A stretch of DNA of 64,000 bases from Caldilineaceae bacterium (GTDB taxonomy: Bacteria; Chloroflexota; Anaerolineae; Caldilineales; Caldilineaceae), in NCBI GenBank assembly GCA_958295845.1, contig OY282376.1, positions 5,159,022 to 5,223,021 of the forward strand. The letters are read 5' to 3'. The number at the start of each line of letters is the position of its first letter. Position 1 is the stretch's first letter. The translations under genes were made by a program, and so were the position numbers. Shown here in pieces: positions 44,468 to 53,428 of this stretch. The notes under the pieces were generated by a model that worked only from the letters and a program-made list of their open reading frames with translations, searched no databases and was not told the DNA's origin.

Positions 44468-46024
44468 TTACTCGTAGGCGATCTCGTATGACAGCGGGAC
44501 GATGCTGATCCACGACTTGCCCGGCTTGAGGGGGATCTCGACGCCGTCGGCGGCGTAGAAGCGGGGCATCTCGCCACTGCTGTCGTTGCGCCAGGTCCCT
44601 TCATAGGCGAGACCGTCGCGGAAGATGATGGCCCTGCCTGCGCCGAAGGGGTTGATGAGAAGGCTGAGGTTGCCGTAGGCGTCTTCGATGATGTTCACGG
44701 GGGCGTGGGGCATGTACTGAACGATAATGTTTTCGACGGCGACCTGCTGGCCGTTGTTGCTGTCGCGATGGATGGCGCCCCCCAGAGAGCGCAGATAGCG
44801 CCCGTTGCCGGCGTCATAGCGATAGGTGACCTGGCTGGCGGTGACGGAGGGATAGGGGATGCGGACGGTGTTGGCGGATGCGCCGCCGGGCGCCGGTCCG
44901 CCAAAGGTGAATCCCTGGATGGAGGGGGCGCGCTCGACGGCCCAATTTGAGAGCCAGAGGCGCAGCATCTCTTCGCTGGTGCGCAGGCGGGTGCGATAGT
45001 CGTTGCCAACGGAGCGGGCGTAGCGGGTACTCTCCGGATCGTCCAGATCCAGGTCCAGGTAGGGGAAGAGCTGGTTGTTGTTCTTGAGCTGATAGCGGAC
45101 TCCGTCACTGGCCCCGGAGCAGAACAGGCCGGCGTCGTAGAGCGCGCCCAGATAGTAGTTGAACAGGCGGGCGCTGCGGACGGGCCCGATCTCCTCGCTG
45201 GCGGTACCGTAGAAGACGCCGCTGAACCTCGTCAGGCTGAGCCCTTCCATCAGAAATTCATACATTACATCGGCCTGGCTGATGCCGAACTGCGGACGGG
45301 CAGCGATGTCATTGTTGATGCAGACGACGACGGGACGCAAGCCAAAGCGTGCGGCGTCCAAGGGCTGACCCGTGAAAGGATTGCCGCTGCCGGGCGAGCC
45401 AAAACCGCCGGGCGCGGGCAGGGTGAGATCGACCTCGTCGAGATTGGGCGCGTCGATGGTGGCGGTCGGGGTCGGCGTTGGCGGGGCCTGGGCGACAGGC
45501 AGGCTCAGAGGCGGCAGGTTGCTCTGGGCGTAGTCGGCGCTGATCCAGCTTTCTCGATTGGCGCCGGCAGGGCAGCAGATCTTCAGCCAGTTGCCGGCTT
45601 CGTTGCGGCCTGTGATGCGGAACCGCTGCCCGGCCAGGACCTGGCCGACAATACCGTATACGGTATCCGGGCCGGCGCGCAGGTTGAGCGTCTCTGTGAG
45701 AACGAGGGCCTCGGGGTAGGCGGGTGTGGGCGTGCTGGTCGGGTCGGGCGAGGGTGCGGGGGTTGGCGTGTATTGGGGCGGAGGCGTAAAGGTGGCAACC
45801 GCCTGCGATGTCTGGGCGGCGGCGGGCTCGGTCGGTACGGCTTCGACGCCGCCAGTGGGGCCGCCGCCGGCATCCCGCCCGAGCAAGGAGGCGATGGACA
45901 GCGACTGGCCAAACAGGAGCATGCTGCCGATAAATGCGACAACTGCGATGATTACGAGTGCGGCCGCAGCGATGGCAAGCCGCAGCCGGTTCCCCGACAG
46001 TGGTGGACGAGGATCTTGCGCCAT
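44468..46024 (-). CDS. Membrane-anchored SH3b-DUF3048 protein
   Basis: 518 residues. One N-terminal transmembrane helix (about 13-38) is followed by a Pro/Thr linker, a bacterial SH3 domain (LVLTETLNLRAGPDTVYGIV to about 168), a second linker and a DUF3048 domain (from RPVVVCINNDIAARPQFGIS). This last domain has the family's SLTRFSGVFYG and IGPVRSAR motifs and a C-terminal GTWRN segment. DUF3048 proteins (YerB-like) are extracellular lipoproteins or anchored proteins of unknown activity, probably linked to the cell wall. It is convergent with the GNAT gene. Confidence 0.88.
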   Translation of the reverse strand: MAQDPRPPLSGNRLRLAIAAAALVIIAVVAFIGSMLLFGQSLSIASLLGRDAGGGPTGGVEAVPTEPAAAQTSQAVATFTPPPQYTPTPAPSPDPTSTPTPAYPEALVLTETLNLRAGPDTVYGIVGQVLAGQRFRITGRNEAGNWLKICCPAGANRESWISADYAQSNLPPLSLPVAQAPPTPTPTATIDAPNLDEVDLTLPAPGGFGSPGSGNPFTGQPLDAARFGLRPVVVCINNDIAARPQFGISQADVMYEFLMEGLSLTRFSGVFYGTASEEIGPVRSARLFNYYLGALYDAGLFCSGASDGVRYQLKNNNQLFPYLDLDLDDPESTRYARSVGNDYRTRLRTSEEMLRLWLSNWAVERAPSIQGFTFGGPAPGGASANTVRIPYPSVTASQVTYRYDAGNGRYLRSLGGAIHRDSNNGQQVAVENIIVQYMPHAPVNIIEDAYGNLSLLINPFGAGRAIIFRDGLAYEGTWRNDSSGEMPRFYAADGVEIPLKPGKSWISIVPLSYEIAYE

Positions 46025-46114
46025 AACGGTTTTCCTCTACGGATATCCCCGGACGCGTCGAGCGCCCTTCTGCGCATGAATCATATCGGCTGTATGGTGC
46101 TGCGTCAATTCGCG

Positions 46115-46375
46115 GGACTGCAGTTTTTAGTAGTCAGTTTTTAGTTTTCAGTGAATTGCGAACGGCAGTGATTGGTGGTCTGTGGGTTGAGACAACATAT
46201 GGGGGGGTAGACACTGTTGGCTAAACAACTTTCTCCAGACACGTTGCTGGGGAAGAATCAGCACGGTGGTCTAGTAAGGGCGGGGCGTTGCGGGGGCGCG
46301 GAACGGCAGTTTTTAGTAGTCAGTTTTTAGTTTTCAGTGAATTGCAGACAGCAGTGGTCAGTGGTTGGTTGGAGG
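46115..46375. repeat. Dispersed intergenic repeat, copy 4
   Basis: It carries CAGTTTTTAGTAGTCAG twice (about 46120 and 46308), the GACACTGTTGGCTAAACA block, AAGGGCGGGGCGTTGCGGGG and GTGGTCAGTGG-type heptamers. It is the longest and most complete copy together with that at 9163-9400. Confidence 0.7.
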
Positions 46376-46453
46376 AGAGGGAGCGGGAATGGTGGTTTAG
46401 TTTTGGGGCGCGGGGGTGTAGATTGGGCAGAAAGGAGGATGGTTCCAGACCAG

Positions 46454-46482
46454 TTGCCGCTTGGTGTGGTAGAAGATATAAT
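46454..46482 (+). promoter_or_regulatory. Promoter of the slipin operon
   Basis: TTGCCG (46454-46459), 17 bases, then a perfect TATAAT (46477-46482). A 7-base inverted repeat GTCACGC-TTTG-GCGTGAC (46498-46515) follows in the leader and could be an operator or a 5' stem-loop. Confidence 0.7.
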
Positions 46483-46535
46483 GATAGCGGGGACGCTGTC
46501 ACGCTTTGGCGTGACCTGCCTACAGGAGCCTACCG

Positions 46536-47309
46536 ATGGAAGGCCTACTTACGAACATTCCGATCTATATCGTCGCCGCACTGGTGCTGGTCTGGCTGCT
46601 GCGTGCTTCATTGCGCATTGTCAAGGAGTACGAGCGGGGGGTTATTTTCCGATTGGGGCGGGTGACGGGCGCAAAAGGGCCCGGCCTGTTCTGGTTAATC
46701 CCGTTCATCGATCAGATGCGGCCGGTCGACCTGCGGGTGGTCACGCTGGATGTGCCGACGCAGGAGGCCATTACGAAGGACAATGTGACGGTTAAAGTCA
46801 ATGCCGTCTGCTATTTTCGGGTATTGTCGCCGCAGGATGCGGTCATTAACGTGGCCAACTATCTTCTGGCGACGCAGCAGATCGCCCAGACGACGCTGCG
46901 CTCGGTTCTGGGGCAGAGCGAACTGGATGAGCTGTTGTCTGAGCGGGACCAGATCAACCAGCAACTTCAGCAGATCATCGATGAGCAGACCGAGCCGTGG
47001 GGTGTTAAGGTCAGTGTCGTCGAGGTGAAGGATGTGGAGCTGCCGCAGTCGATGCAGCGGGCGATGGCGCGTCAGGCGGAGGCGGAGCGGGAGAAGCGCG
47101 CTAAGATCATCCATGCTGAGGGTGAGTTGCAGGCTTCGGAGAAGCTGGCCGAGGCGGCCGGGGTCATGGCCACGCAGGCGGGTTCGCTGCAGTTGCGCTA
47201 TTTGCAGACCCTGTCGGAGATCAGCGCCGAACACAACAGCACGATTATCTTCCCGCTGCCCATAGAGCTGATGGAGGCCCTGATGAACAGGACCGGAAGC
47301 AGCTCATGA
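46536..47309 (+). CDS. Slipin (SPFH/stomatin family)
   Basis: 257 residues: one N-terminal membrane helix (about 7-25), the SPFH/band 7 domain (YERGVIFRLGRVTGAKGPGL, then VDLRVVTLDVPTQEAITKDN, then VNAVCYFRV) and a C-terminal Ala/Glu coiled coil (RAMARQAEAEREKRAKIIHAEGE split by the usual kink). Slipins form membrane-associated oligomers. They often pair with an NfeD-type membrane protease, not seen here. AGGAG lies eight bases before the ATG. Confidence 0.93.
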   Translation: MEGLLTNIPIYIVAALVLVWLLRASLRIVKEYERGVIFRLGRVTGAKGPGLFWLIPFIDQMRPVDLRVVTLDVPTQEAITKDNVTVKVNAVCYFRVLSPQDAVINVANYLLATQQIAQTTLRSVLGQSELDELLSERDQINQQLQQIIDEQTEPWGVKVSVVEVKDVELPQSMQRAMARQAEAEREKRAKIIHAEGELQASEKLAEAAGVMATQAGSLQLRYLQTLSEISAEHNSTIIFPLPIELMEALMNRTGSSS

Positions 47310-47677
47310 GCCTGGCGCAGACCCGGGATGAGTGCCAGCCGACCGATCTGACGGTTGACCGGACGGCCGGTGAGTTTGTCATCAGTTGGGCGGATGGGCA
47401 TCGGAGCGCATACGGCCTGGCGTGGATGCGAAGCGTGTGTCCGTGCGCGTCCTGCCGGGAGGACAGACGCCAGGCGGAGAAGGACCCGTTGCGGTTGGCC
47501 GTCGGCCCGCCGCCCGATCCAAAGGTCGAGAGCGCAGAGCTGGTAGGCAACTACGCAATCCGTTTTACCTGGGCCGATGGCCATGGTAATGGCATCTACG
47601 GCTTTTCTTCTTTGCGGGCATCGTGTCCATGCTCGGCCTGTAACCAGGGCGAGCCGGGTGATTTGCTGGGCAGTTGA
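47306..47677 (+). CDS. DUF971 (GBBH-like N-terminal domain) protein
   Basis: 123 residues, overlapping the slipin stop by ATGA, so translation is probably coupled. The DUF971 pattern appears twice: FVISWADGHRSAYGLAWMR then CPCASC, and IRFTWADGHGNGIYGFSSLR then CPCSAC. It is thus an internal duplication with two Cys pairs. DUF971 proteins are often linked to Fe-S or cofactor handling; the role here is unknown. Confidence 0.85.
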   Translation: MSLAQTRDECQPTDLTVDRTAGEFVISWADGHRSAYGLAWMRSVCPCASCREDRRQAEKDPLRLAVGPPPDPKVESAELVGNYAIRFTWADGHGNGIYGFSSLRASCPCSACNQGEPGDLLGS

Positions 47678-47801
47678 GAGACGTTTTCGAACTGACAGCG
47701 CGCCGCCTTGCCGGTCGTACTGACACGGAGCGGCCCGCGGCAGGGAAAGTGTGGCTGGCGCCAAACGGCGCGGGAAGAAGCCGATGATGAGAGGCATACA
47801 G

Positions 47802-49013
47802 ATGGGTAGTTCACTCAAGATCGCAAAGATCTGGGGCATCGAGATCCAGGCCCACTGGTCCTTTGTCCTGATTCTCTTTTACGGCGCGTTTCTTTTCAGC
47901 CGCAACACGAGAGATCTGTTGACCGGCGCGCTATACGGTGTCGTGGTCATCCTGCTGCTTTTTGTGTGTGTGATTTTGCATGAGTTCGGCCACGCGATAA
48001 CGGCGAAGTATTTCGGTGTAAATGTGCCGTATATCACCCTTCTGCCGATCGGCGGGGTGGCGCAGCTGGAACGCATGCCGCGCAAGCCGATGCAGGAGTT
48101 TCTGATTGCGATTGCCGGCCCGGCGGTGAACTTTGTGCTGGCGGCAATGCTGCTGCCGGTGGCGTTGCTGGTCGTGTCGATGAATATGCGCACGGGCTCG
48201 ATGGGGGCGTTGATGTGGTCGCTGATGCGGGCAGCGCAGTCGATGAGCCTGGGGGGTCTGTTGCTTACGCTGGCGGGCACGAATCTGGTGCTGGGCATTT
48301 TCAATTTGTTGCCGGCGTTTCCGATGGATGGCGGACGCATTCTGCGCGCGCTGCTGGCGTTGCGTCTGCAGTATATCCCGGCGACGCGCATTGCCGTTCT
48401 GATAGGGCGGGGCATGGCGGTACTGTTCGCAATCTGGGGCATTTTTGGCGGTGGGATCTTTCTGCTGCTGGTGGCGTTTTTTGTCTATGTGGGCGGGCGC
48501 GGCGAGTTGGAGGCGGTGCAGAGCCGCCACGTTCTGAAGGATTTCAGCGCGCGCCAGGCGGTGAATAAGGACGCGCATGTGCTGTATACGAGTGAACCGA
48601 TCAGCCGGGCTGTCGACTATATAATGACGACCTACCAGGGGGATTTTCCGGTGCACGACCTGGCCAATAATATGGTGGGCGTACTGACGCGCCCGCGCCT
48701 GGTGGCGACGCTGCGCGGGCAAGGGCAGGATGGGCGCGTCGTGGATGTGATGATTCCGCGGGAGCGGGTGCCGGTCACGTCGGGTGATACGACTCTGGCT
48801 GACGTATGGGAGCAGATGCTGGAAGGGGGGAGCCGGGTCATCATCGTCCAGGACAAGGATGAGTTTTTGGGGCTGATCACGCTGGACGACATCAGTGAGC
48901 TGATCCAGGTGATGGGCGCGGCCAAGGAACGAGAGGATACAATCGCTGGGGGACCCGGCAGCCCGACGGCGGCCTCTGCGCCCGAAGCCCGGTCCACATT
49001 CGACATAAATTGA
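47802..49013 (+). CDS. Site-2 protease family zinc metalloprotease with CBS domains
   Basis: About 403 residues. The first zinc motif HEFGH lies in a membrane helix (near residue 57-61) and the second, NLLPAFPMDGGR, near 170-181; about six membrane helices. A C-terminal cytosolic part of two CBS-like repeats (from VNKDAHVLYTSEPIS) often binds nucleotides and regulates such proteases. The family cuts membrane proteins within the bilayer. I prefer ATG 47802 (AGAGG upstream; family N-terminus MGSSLKIAKIWGIEI). In-frame ATG 47784 and GTG 47751 are alternatives. Confidence 0.9.
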   Translation: MGSSLKIAKIWGIEIQAHWSFVLILFYGAFLFSRNTRDLLTGALYGVVVILLLFVCVILHEFGHAITAKYFGVNVPYITLLPIGGVAQLERMPRKPMQEFLIAIAGPAVNFVLAAMLLPVALLVVSMNMRTGSMGALMWSLMRAAQSMSLGGLLLTLAGTNLVLGIFNLLPAFPMDGGRILRALLALRLQYIPATRIAVLIGRGMAVLFAIWGIFGGGIFLLLVAFFVYVGGRGELEAVQSRHVLKDFSARQAVNKDAHVLYTSEPISRAVDYIMTTYQGDFPVHDLANNMVGVLTRPRLVATLRGQGQDGRVVDVMIPRERVPVTSGDTTLADVWEQMLEGGSRVIIVQDKDEFLGLITLDDISELIQVMGAAKEREDTIAGGPGSPTAASAPEARSTFDIN

Positions 49014-49026
49014 GGAGGTGCTTGCG

Positions 49027-49707
49027 ATGGTGGCGCATGCGACCAAACTGGCCCCATCCATTCTTACCGCTGATTTCGGTCGTCTGCAGGAGCAGATTCA
49101 GGCGGCAGAAGAGGGCGGCGCCGACCTGCTCCATCTGGATGTCATGGATGGGAGATTTGTGCCCAATATCACCTTTGGGCCGCTGGTTGTGGAGGCGGCC
49201 AACCGGATCACGCAGTTGCCGCTGGACGTACACCTGATGATCGAGGAGCCGGAGCGGCATTTGGATGTATTCGCCCAGGCCGGCGCGAGTATCATCACAA
49301 TCCACGTGGAAGCGTGTGTTCATCTGCATCGAGCCGTCCAGCAGGTCGTGGATCTGGGATGCCAGGTTGGCGTGGCTGTGAATCCTTCCACCCCGATCGA
49401 GAGTGTGCGCGAGATCGCGCCCTTTGTCGACCAGATATTGGTCATGAGTGTCAATCCCGGTTTTGGCGGCCAGCGTTTCATCCAGACGATGACCAGCAAA
49501 CTGCGGCGTATGCGCAAGCTGCTGGATGAGTACAACCCCACGTGTGATCTGGAAGTGGACGGCGGCGTTGGCGCCAGCAATATCCGGGAGGTGCTGCGCA
49601 ACGGCGCCAATGTAATCGTTGTGGGCAGCGCCGTCTTCAACGCTGACAAGAGTGTTGGTGAGAATTTGACCGCGCTGCGGGATGCCTGCAGCGCTTCCTC
49701 TGCCTGA
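49027..49707 (+). CDS. rpe: Ribulose-phosphate 3-epimerase
   Basis: Interconverts ribulose-5-phosphate and xylulose-5-phosphate in the pentose phosphate pathway; about 226 residues, a TIM barrel. Motifs: LAPSILTADFGRL, HLDVMDGRFVPNITFG (metal-binding His and catalytic Asp), DVHLMIEEPE, VMSVNPGFGGQ and LEVDGGV. GAGGAGG lies eight bases before ATG 49027; in-frame GTG 49018 overlaps that site. It starts 13 bases after the protease stop. Confidence 0.96.
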   Translation: MVAHATKLAPSILTADFGRLQEQIQAAEEGGADLLHLDVMDGRFVPNITFGPLVVEAANRITQLPLDVHLMIEEPERHLDVFAQAGASIITIHVEACVHLHRAVQQVVDLGCQVGVAVNPSTPIESVREIAPFVDQILVMSVNPGFGGQRFIQTMTSKLRRMRKLLDEYNPTCDLEVDGGVGASNIREVLRNGANVIVVGSAVFNADKSVGENLTALRDACSASSA

Positions 49708-49784
49708 GCCCGCGGGCGAAACAGATTCGGATCACAGTTCGTTAAACGCGCTGACGTTCCTCTGTGTCCCCCTGGAGGCACGTG

Positions 49785-51629
49785 ATGCGTCCGTCTCTAC
49801 AGGTATATTGGCGTCTGCTCGTGCGCTATCTGCGCCCGCAGTTGGGGCAGACGCTGCTTCTTCTGCTGATCCTCTGCATCAATATTTTCCTACAATTGAT
49901 CAACCCCTTGATCATGCGTCGTTTTCTGGATTCGGCGCTGGCCGGGGATTCGATGGCGCTGCTTACGCGCCTGGCGCTGCTGTTCATCGGCATTGCCGCC
50001 GTCCAACAGGTAACGGCGGTGAGCAGTACTGTTCTGGCGGAGAATGTAGGGTGGCGGGCGACCAATGCGCTGCGCCGCGATCTGGCCCGGCACTGTCTGC
50101 GCCTGGATCTCACGTTTCATCAGCAGCATACGCCGGGCGAAATGATCGAGCGCATTGACGGCGACATCAACGCGCTGACGCGTTTCTTCGCGCAACTGGT
50201 GGTGCAGCTGTTCGGCAACGGCCTGCTGCTGATCGGGGTGCTGGTGGTTCTGCTGCGGGAAGATCTGCGGGTCGGGGGGGCGTTCGGGGTCTTTGTTGTT
50301 GTCACGCTGCTGGTGTTGGGGCGGCTGCGCAATCTGGCGGTGCCGCACTGGCAGCGCTCGCGCGAGGCGAGCGCCCGCTTCTTCGGTTTTGTCGAAGAGC
50401 GGCTGGCCGGCACCGAGGACATCCGCGCGAGCAATGCGCGCGTGTTCACGCTCTTCCGTTTCCATCAGCTCCTGCGCACGTTCTGGAAGACGACGATACG
50501 GGCGGAGCTGCTGGGCTTCTCGATGATCAACATCGCCTGGTTTCTGTTTTCAATCGGGGCCGCCATCTCCTTTGTGCTCGGCGCGTCCCTTTATTTCAGT
50601 GGCGCGCTCACCATCGGCACGGTCTATCTCATCTTTCACTATAGCAATTTGATTACAGGGCCGATTGAACGCATCGCGCAGGAGTTTGAGCAGTTCCAGC
50701 GCGCGGGGGCCGGCATCGCGCGCATACAGGAGCTGTTTGCGACGGAGAGCCGCCTGGTCGAGACGCCGGCAGCTGCTGTTGGGGAGGACTGGCGGGGAGG
50801 GAGGGACGGCGCCAGGCCGTCAGGCGCACTGGCGGTGGAGTTCGAGCAGGTGCGCTTTGCCTATCCGACGGAGGCGCCGCCGGAGGAAGCGACAGCGGGA
50901 CTGGGACAGTTCGCGCTGGATGGTTTTCAGTTGCGGTTGGAGCCAAAGGAGGTGCTGGGCCTGTTGGGGCGTACGGGCAGCGGCAAGACGACGCTGGCGC
51001 GGCTGTTGCTGCGCCTGTATGACGTGGACAGCGGCCGTGTGCTGGTGGCAGGGCGGGATGTGCGGCAGTGGCCTTTGCAGGAACTGCGCGCGCAGGTGGC
51101 GATGGTCACGCAGAACGTACAGCTGTTTCAGGCTTCAGTTCGGGACAATCTGACCTTCTTTGACCGGAGCGTGCCCGATGCGCGCATTTGGGAGGCCATC
51201 GATACATTGGGGCTTGCCGAGTGGTACGCCTCTCTGGGCGATGGCCTGGACGCGCAGTTGCAGATCGGGAGCGGCGGGCTGTCTGCGGGGGAGTCGCAGC
51301 TGGTGGCCTTTACGCGCATATTTTTGCGGGATCCGGGGGTCATCGTTCTGGACGAGGCCTCTTCGCGGCTGGATCCGGCGACGGAGGCCTTCCTGGAGAG
51401 GGCGGTGACGCGGCTGCTGAGCGACCGGACGGGCATTCTGATCGCGCACCGGCTTGCCACGGTGCAGCGGGCGGACAGAATTGTGATCGTGGAAAACGGA
51501 GAGATCCGGGAGCAGGGCGATCGCGGCGCGCTGGCATCGGACCCTGCCTCGCACTACCATCACTTGTTGCGGTTGGGTATTGAGGATATGGGTATTAAGG
51601 ACATGGATGTAGAGGGGTTGGACAGATGA
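49785..51629 (+). CDS. ABC exporter half-transporter, subunit 1
   Basis: About 614 residues: six-helix membrane domain (about 15-310) then an ATP-binding domain with Walker A GRTGSGKTT (near 396), Walker B VIVLDEAS with the catalytic Glu, and IAHR. The signature motif is degenerate: LSAGESQ instead of LSGGQ. GGAGG lies six bases before ATG 49785. The stop overlaps the start of subunit 2 by ATGA. Together they form a heterodimeric type IV ABC exporter (BmrCD/TM287-288 class); the substrate is unknown. Confidence 0.93.
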   Translation: MRPSLQVYWRLLVRYLRPQLGQTLLLLLILCINIFLQLINPLIMRRFLDSALAGDSMALLTRLALLFIGIAAVQQVTAVSSTVLAENVGWRATNALRRDLARHCLRLDLTFHQQHTPGEMIERIDGDINALTRFFAQLVVQLFGNGLLLIGVLVVLLREDLRVGGAFGVFVVVTLLVLGRLRNLAVPHWQRSREASARFFGFVEERLAGTEDIRASNARVFTLFRFHQLLRTFWKTTIRAELLGFSMINIAWFLFSIGAAISFVLGASLYFSGALTIGTVYLIFHYSNLITGPIERIAQEFEQFQRAGAGIARIQELFATESRLVETPAAAVGEDWRGGRDGARPSGALAVEFEQVRFAYPTEAPPEEATAGLGQFALDGFQLRLEPKEVLGLLGRTGSGKTTLARLLLRLYDVDSGRVLVAGRDVRQWPLQELRAQVAMVTQNVQLFQASVRDNLTFFDRSVPDARIWEAIDTLGLAEWYASLGDGLDAQLQIGSGGLSAGESQLVAFTRIFLRDPGVIVLDEASSRLDPATEAFLERAVTRLLSDRTGILIAHRLATVQRADRIVIVENGEIREQGDRGALASDPASHYHHLLRLGIEDMGIKDMDVEGLDR

Positions 51630-53425
51630 CGCAGGTCTCAGAGCGTCCGCCGATTTCAGTGGTCAGCGTCTGGTGGGGCCTGATCCGCTGTTTTCCCGGC
51701 CTGTATTCGCTGACAACGGCATTGCGGATATTCGTATTTGTCGGGATCTTCCAGGCAAATGGGCTGATCATTCGCTTCTACTTCGATTCGCTGTCGGGCT
51801 CGGCGCCGCTGGCGTGGGGGCCGAACGCCTGGACCGCGGTGATGCTGGCGGCGGCGCTGCTGCGCAACGGGCTGATATTTACCGATATGTATGTATTCTT
51901 TCGGTGGACCTTCAGCACCGCGGCCACGATGCGCAAGAATCTGCTGGAGCACATCCTGAGCATGCCGGGCGCGCGTTCGTTGCCCAGCTCCACCGGCGAG
52001 GCGATCAGCCGCTTCCGCGAGGATGCGGAAGAGGTGGGCAACTTCACCGTGTGGGCGCTCTTTCTGCTGGCAACGGGCAGCTTTGGTGTGATAGCACTTG
52101 TGACGATGGCGCGCATCCATCTGCGCGTCACGATCTTCGCCTTTCTGCCACTGCTGCTCGTGGTCGTGGTGGCCAATCTGGCCAGGGTCAGAGTCCAGCA
52201 GTACCGAGAGGCCAACCGGTCGGCGGCCGGCAATGTGGCCGGTTTCATCGGTGAGATGTTTGAGCATGTGCAGGCGGTGCAGGTGGCGGGCGCGGAGGAG
52301 AGTATGCTGGCGCAGTTTGAGGATCTGAACGAGAATCGCCGCAAGAACGCGCTGCGCGATCGTCTCTTTAACGAGGTCCTCAACTCGACCTTTCACAATG
52401 TAGTCAACGTCGGTATGGGGATGATCCTGCTGCTGGCGGGCTCGGCGCTGCGGGACGGCTCGTTCACGATCGGCGATTTCTCGCTGTTTGCCTACTACCT
52501 GACTTTCGTCACCAACATGATCTCCACAATCGGGACGTTTTTCGCGCGTTGGAAGCAGGCAGGGGTCTCAATCGAGCGTATGGACCGGCTGCTGCAGGGG
52601 ACGGAAACCTCCGCCCTGGTGCGCAAAACGCCGATTCATCTGAGCGGCGCCTTTCCTGCGGCGGAGGATGATGCGCCAGTTGGGGCTGAACCGCTGCAGA
52701 CTCTCTCGGTTTCCGGCCTGACGTACTGCTTCCCCGGATCGGAGAAGGGGATCGTCGATATCGATCTGCAGCTGGAGAAGGGCAGCTTCACGGTCGTAAC
52801 GGGCCGGATCGGCGCGGGCAAGACGACGCTGCTGCGGGCGCTGCTGGGGCTGCTGCCGGCCGAATCCGGCGAAATTCACTGGAACGGGCGCGTTGTCCGC
52901 GAGCCGGCGTCTTTCTTTGTGCCGCCGGTGAGCGCGTACATTTCGCAGACGCCGAGCCTGTTCAGTGAATCATTGCGGGAGAATATTTTGCTGGGGCTGG
53001 ATGCGGACGATGCGGAGGTGGCGCAGGCGGTGCGGGCGGCGGCGCTGGAATCGGATCTGGAGCAGTTTGAGAATGGGTTGGAGACGGTGGTGGGGCCGCG
53101 GGGCGTAAGGCTGTCGGGCGGGCAGAGGCAGCGGGCGGCGGCGGCGCGCATGTTCATCCGGCAGGCGGCGTTGCTGGTGTGTGACGATCTGTCCAGTGCG
53201 TTGGATGTGGAGACGGAGCAGTTGTTGTGGGAGCGGCTATTCGCGCGGCAGGACGCCACTTACCTGGTCGTTTCGCATCGACGGCCGTTGCTGCGGCGGG
53301 CGGACCAGATCGTAGTGCTCAAGTCGGGCCGCGTGGCGGATGCAGGCAGGTTGGAGCCGTTGCTGGAACGCTGCGCGGAGATGCGCAGCCTGTGGGAGGG
53401 TCGGGCGCTGGACGGGGACGGGTAG
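51626..53425 (+). CDS. ABC exporter half-transporter, subunit 2
   Basis: 599 residues with the same plan. Walker A is GRIGAGKTT (near 393) and the signature LSGGQRQR is canonical. In Walker B (LLVCDDLSSALD) Asp 521 replaces the catalytic Glu; the H-loop SHRR is present. The weak signature of subunit 1 and this Walker B would face each other and form one non-hydrolytic site, as in known heterodimeric exporters. It ends three bases from the convergent cdsA stop codon. Confidence 0.93.
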   Translation: MTQVSERPPISVVSVWWGLIRCFPGLYSLTTALRIFVFVGIFQANGLIIRFYFDSLSGSAPLAWGPNAWTAVMLAAALLRNGLIFTDMYVFFRWTFSTAATMRKNLLEHILSMPGARSLPSSTGEAISRFREDAEEVGNFTVWALFLLATGSFGVIALVTMARIHLRVTIFAFLPLLLVVVVANLARVRVQQYREANRSAAGNVAGFIGEMFEHVQAVQVAGAEESMLAQFEDLNENRRKNALRDRLFNEVLNSTFHNVVNVGMGMILLLAGSALRDGSFTIGDFSLFAYYLTFVTNMISTIGTFFARWKQAGVSIERMDRLLQGTETSALVRKTPIHLSGAFPAAEDDAPVGAEPLQTLSVSGLTYCFPGSEKGIVDIDLQLEKGSFTVVTGRIGAGKTTLLRALLGLLPAESGEIHWNGRVVREPASFFVPPVSAYISQTPSLFSESLRENILLGLDADDAEVAQAVRAAALESDLEQFENGLETVVGPRGVRLSGGQRQRAAAARMFIRQAALLVCDDLSSALDVETEQLLWERLFARQDATYLVVSHRRPLLRRADQIVVLKSGRVADAGRLEPLLERCAEMRSLWEGRALDGDG

Positions 53426-53428
53426 GCG

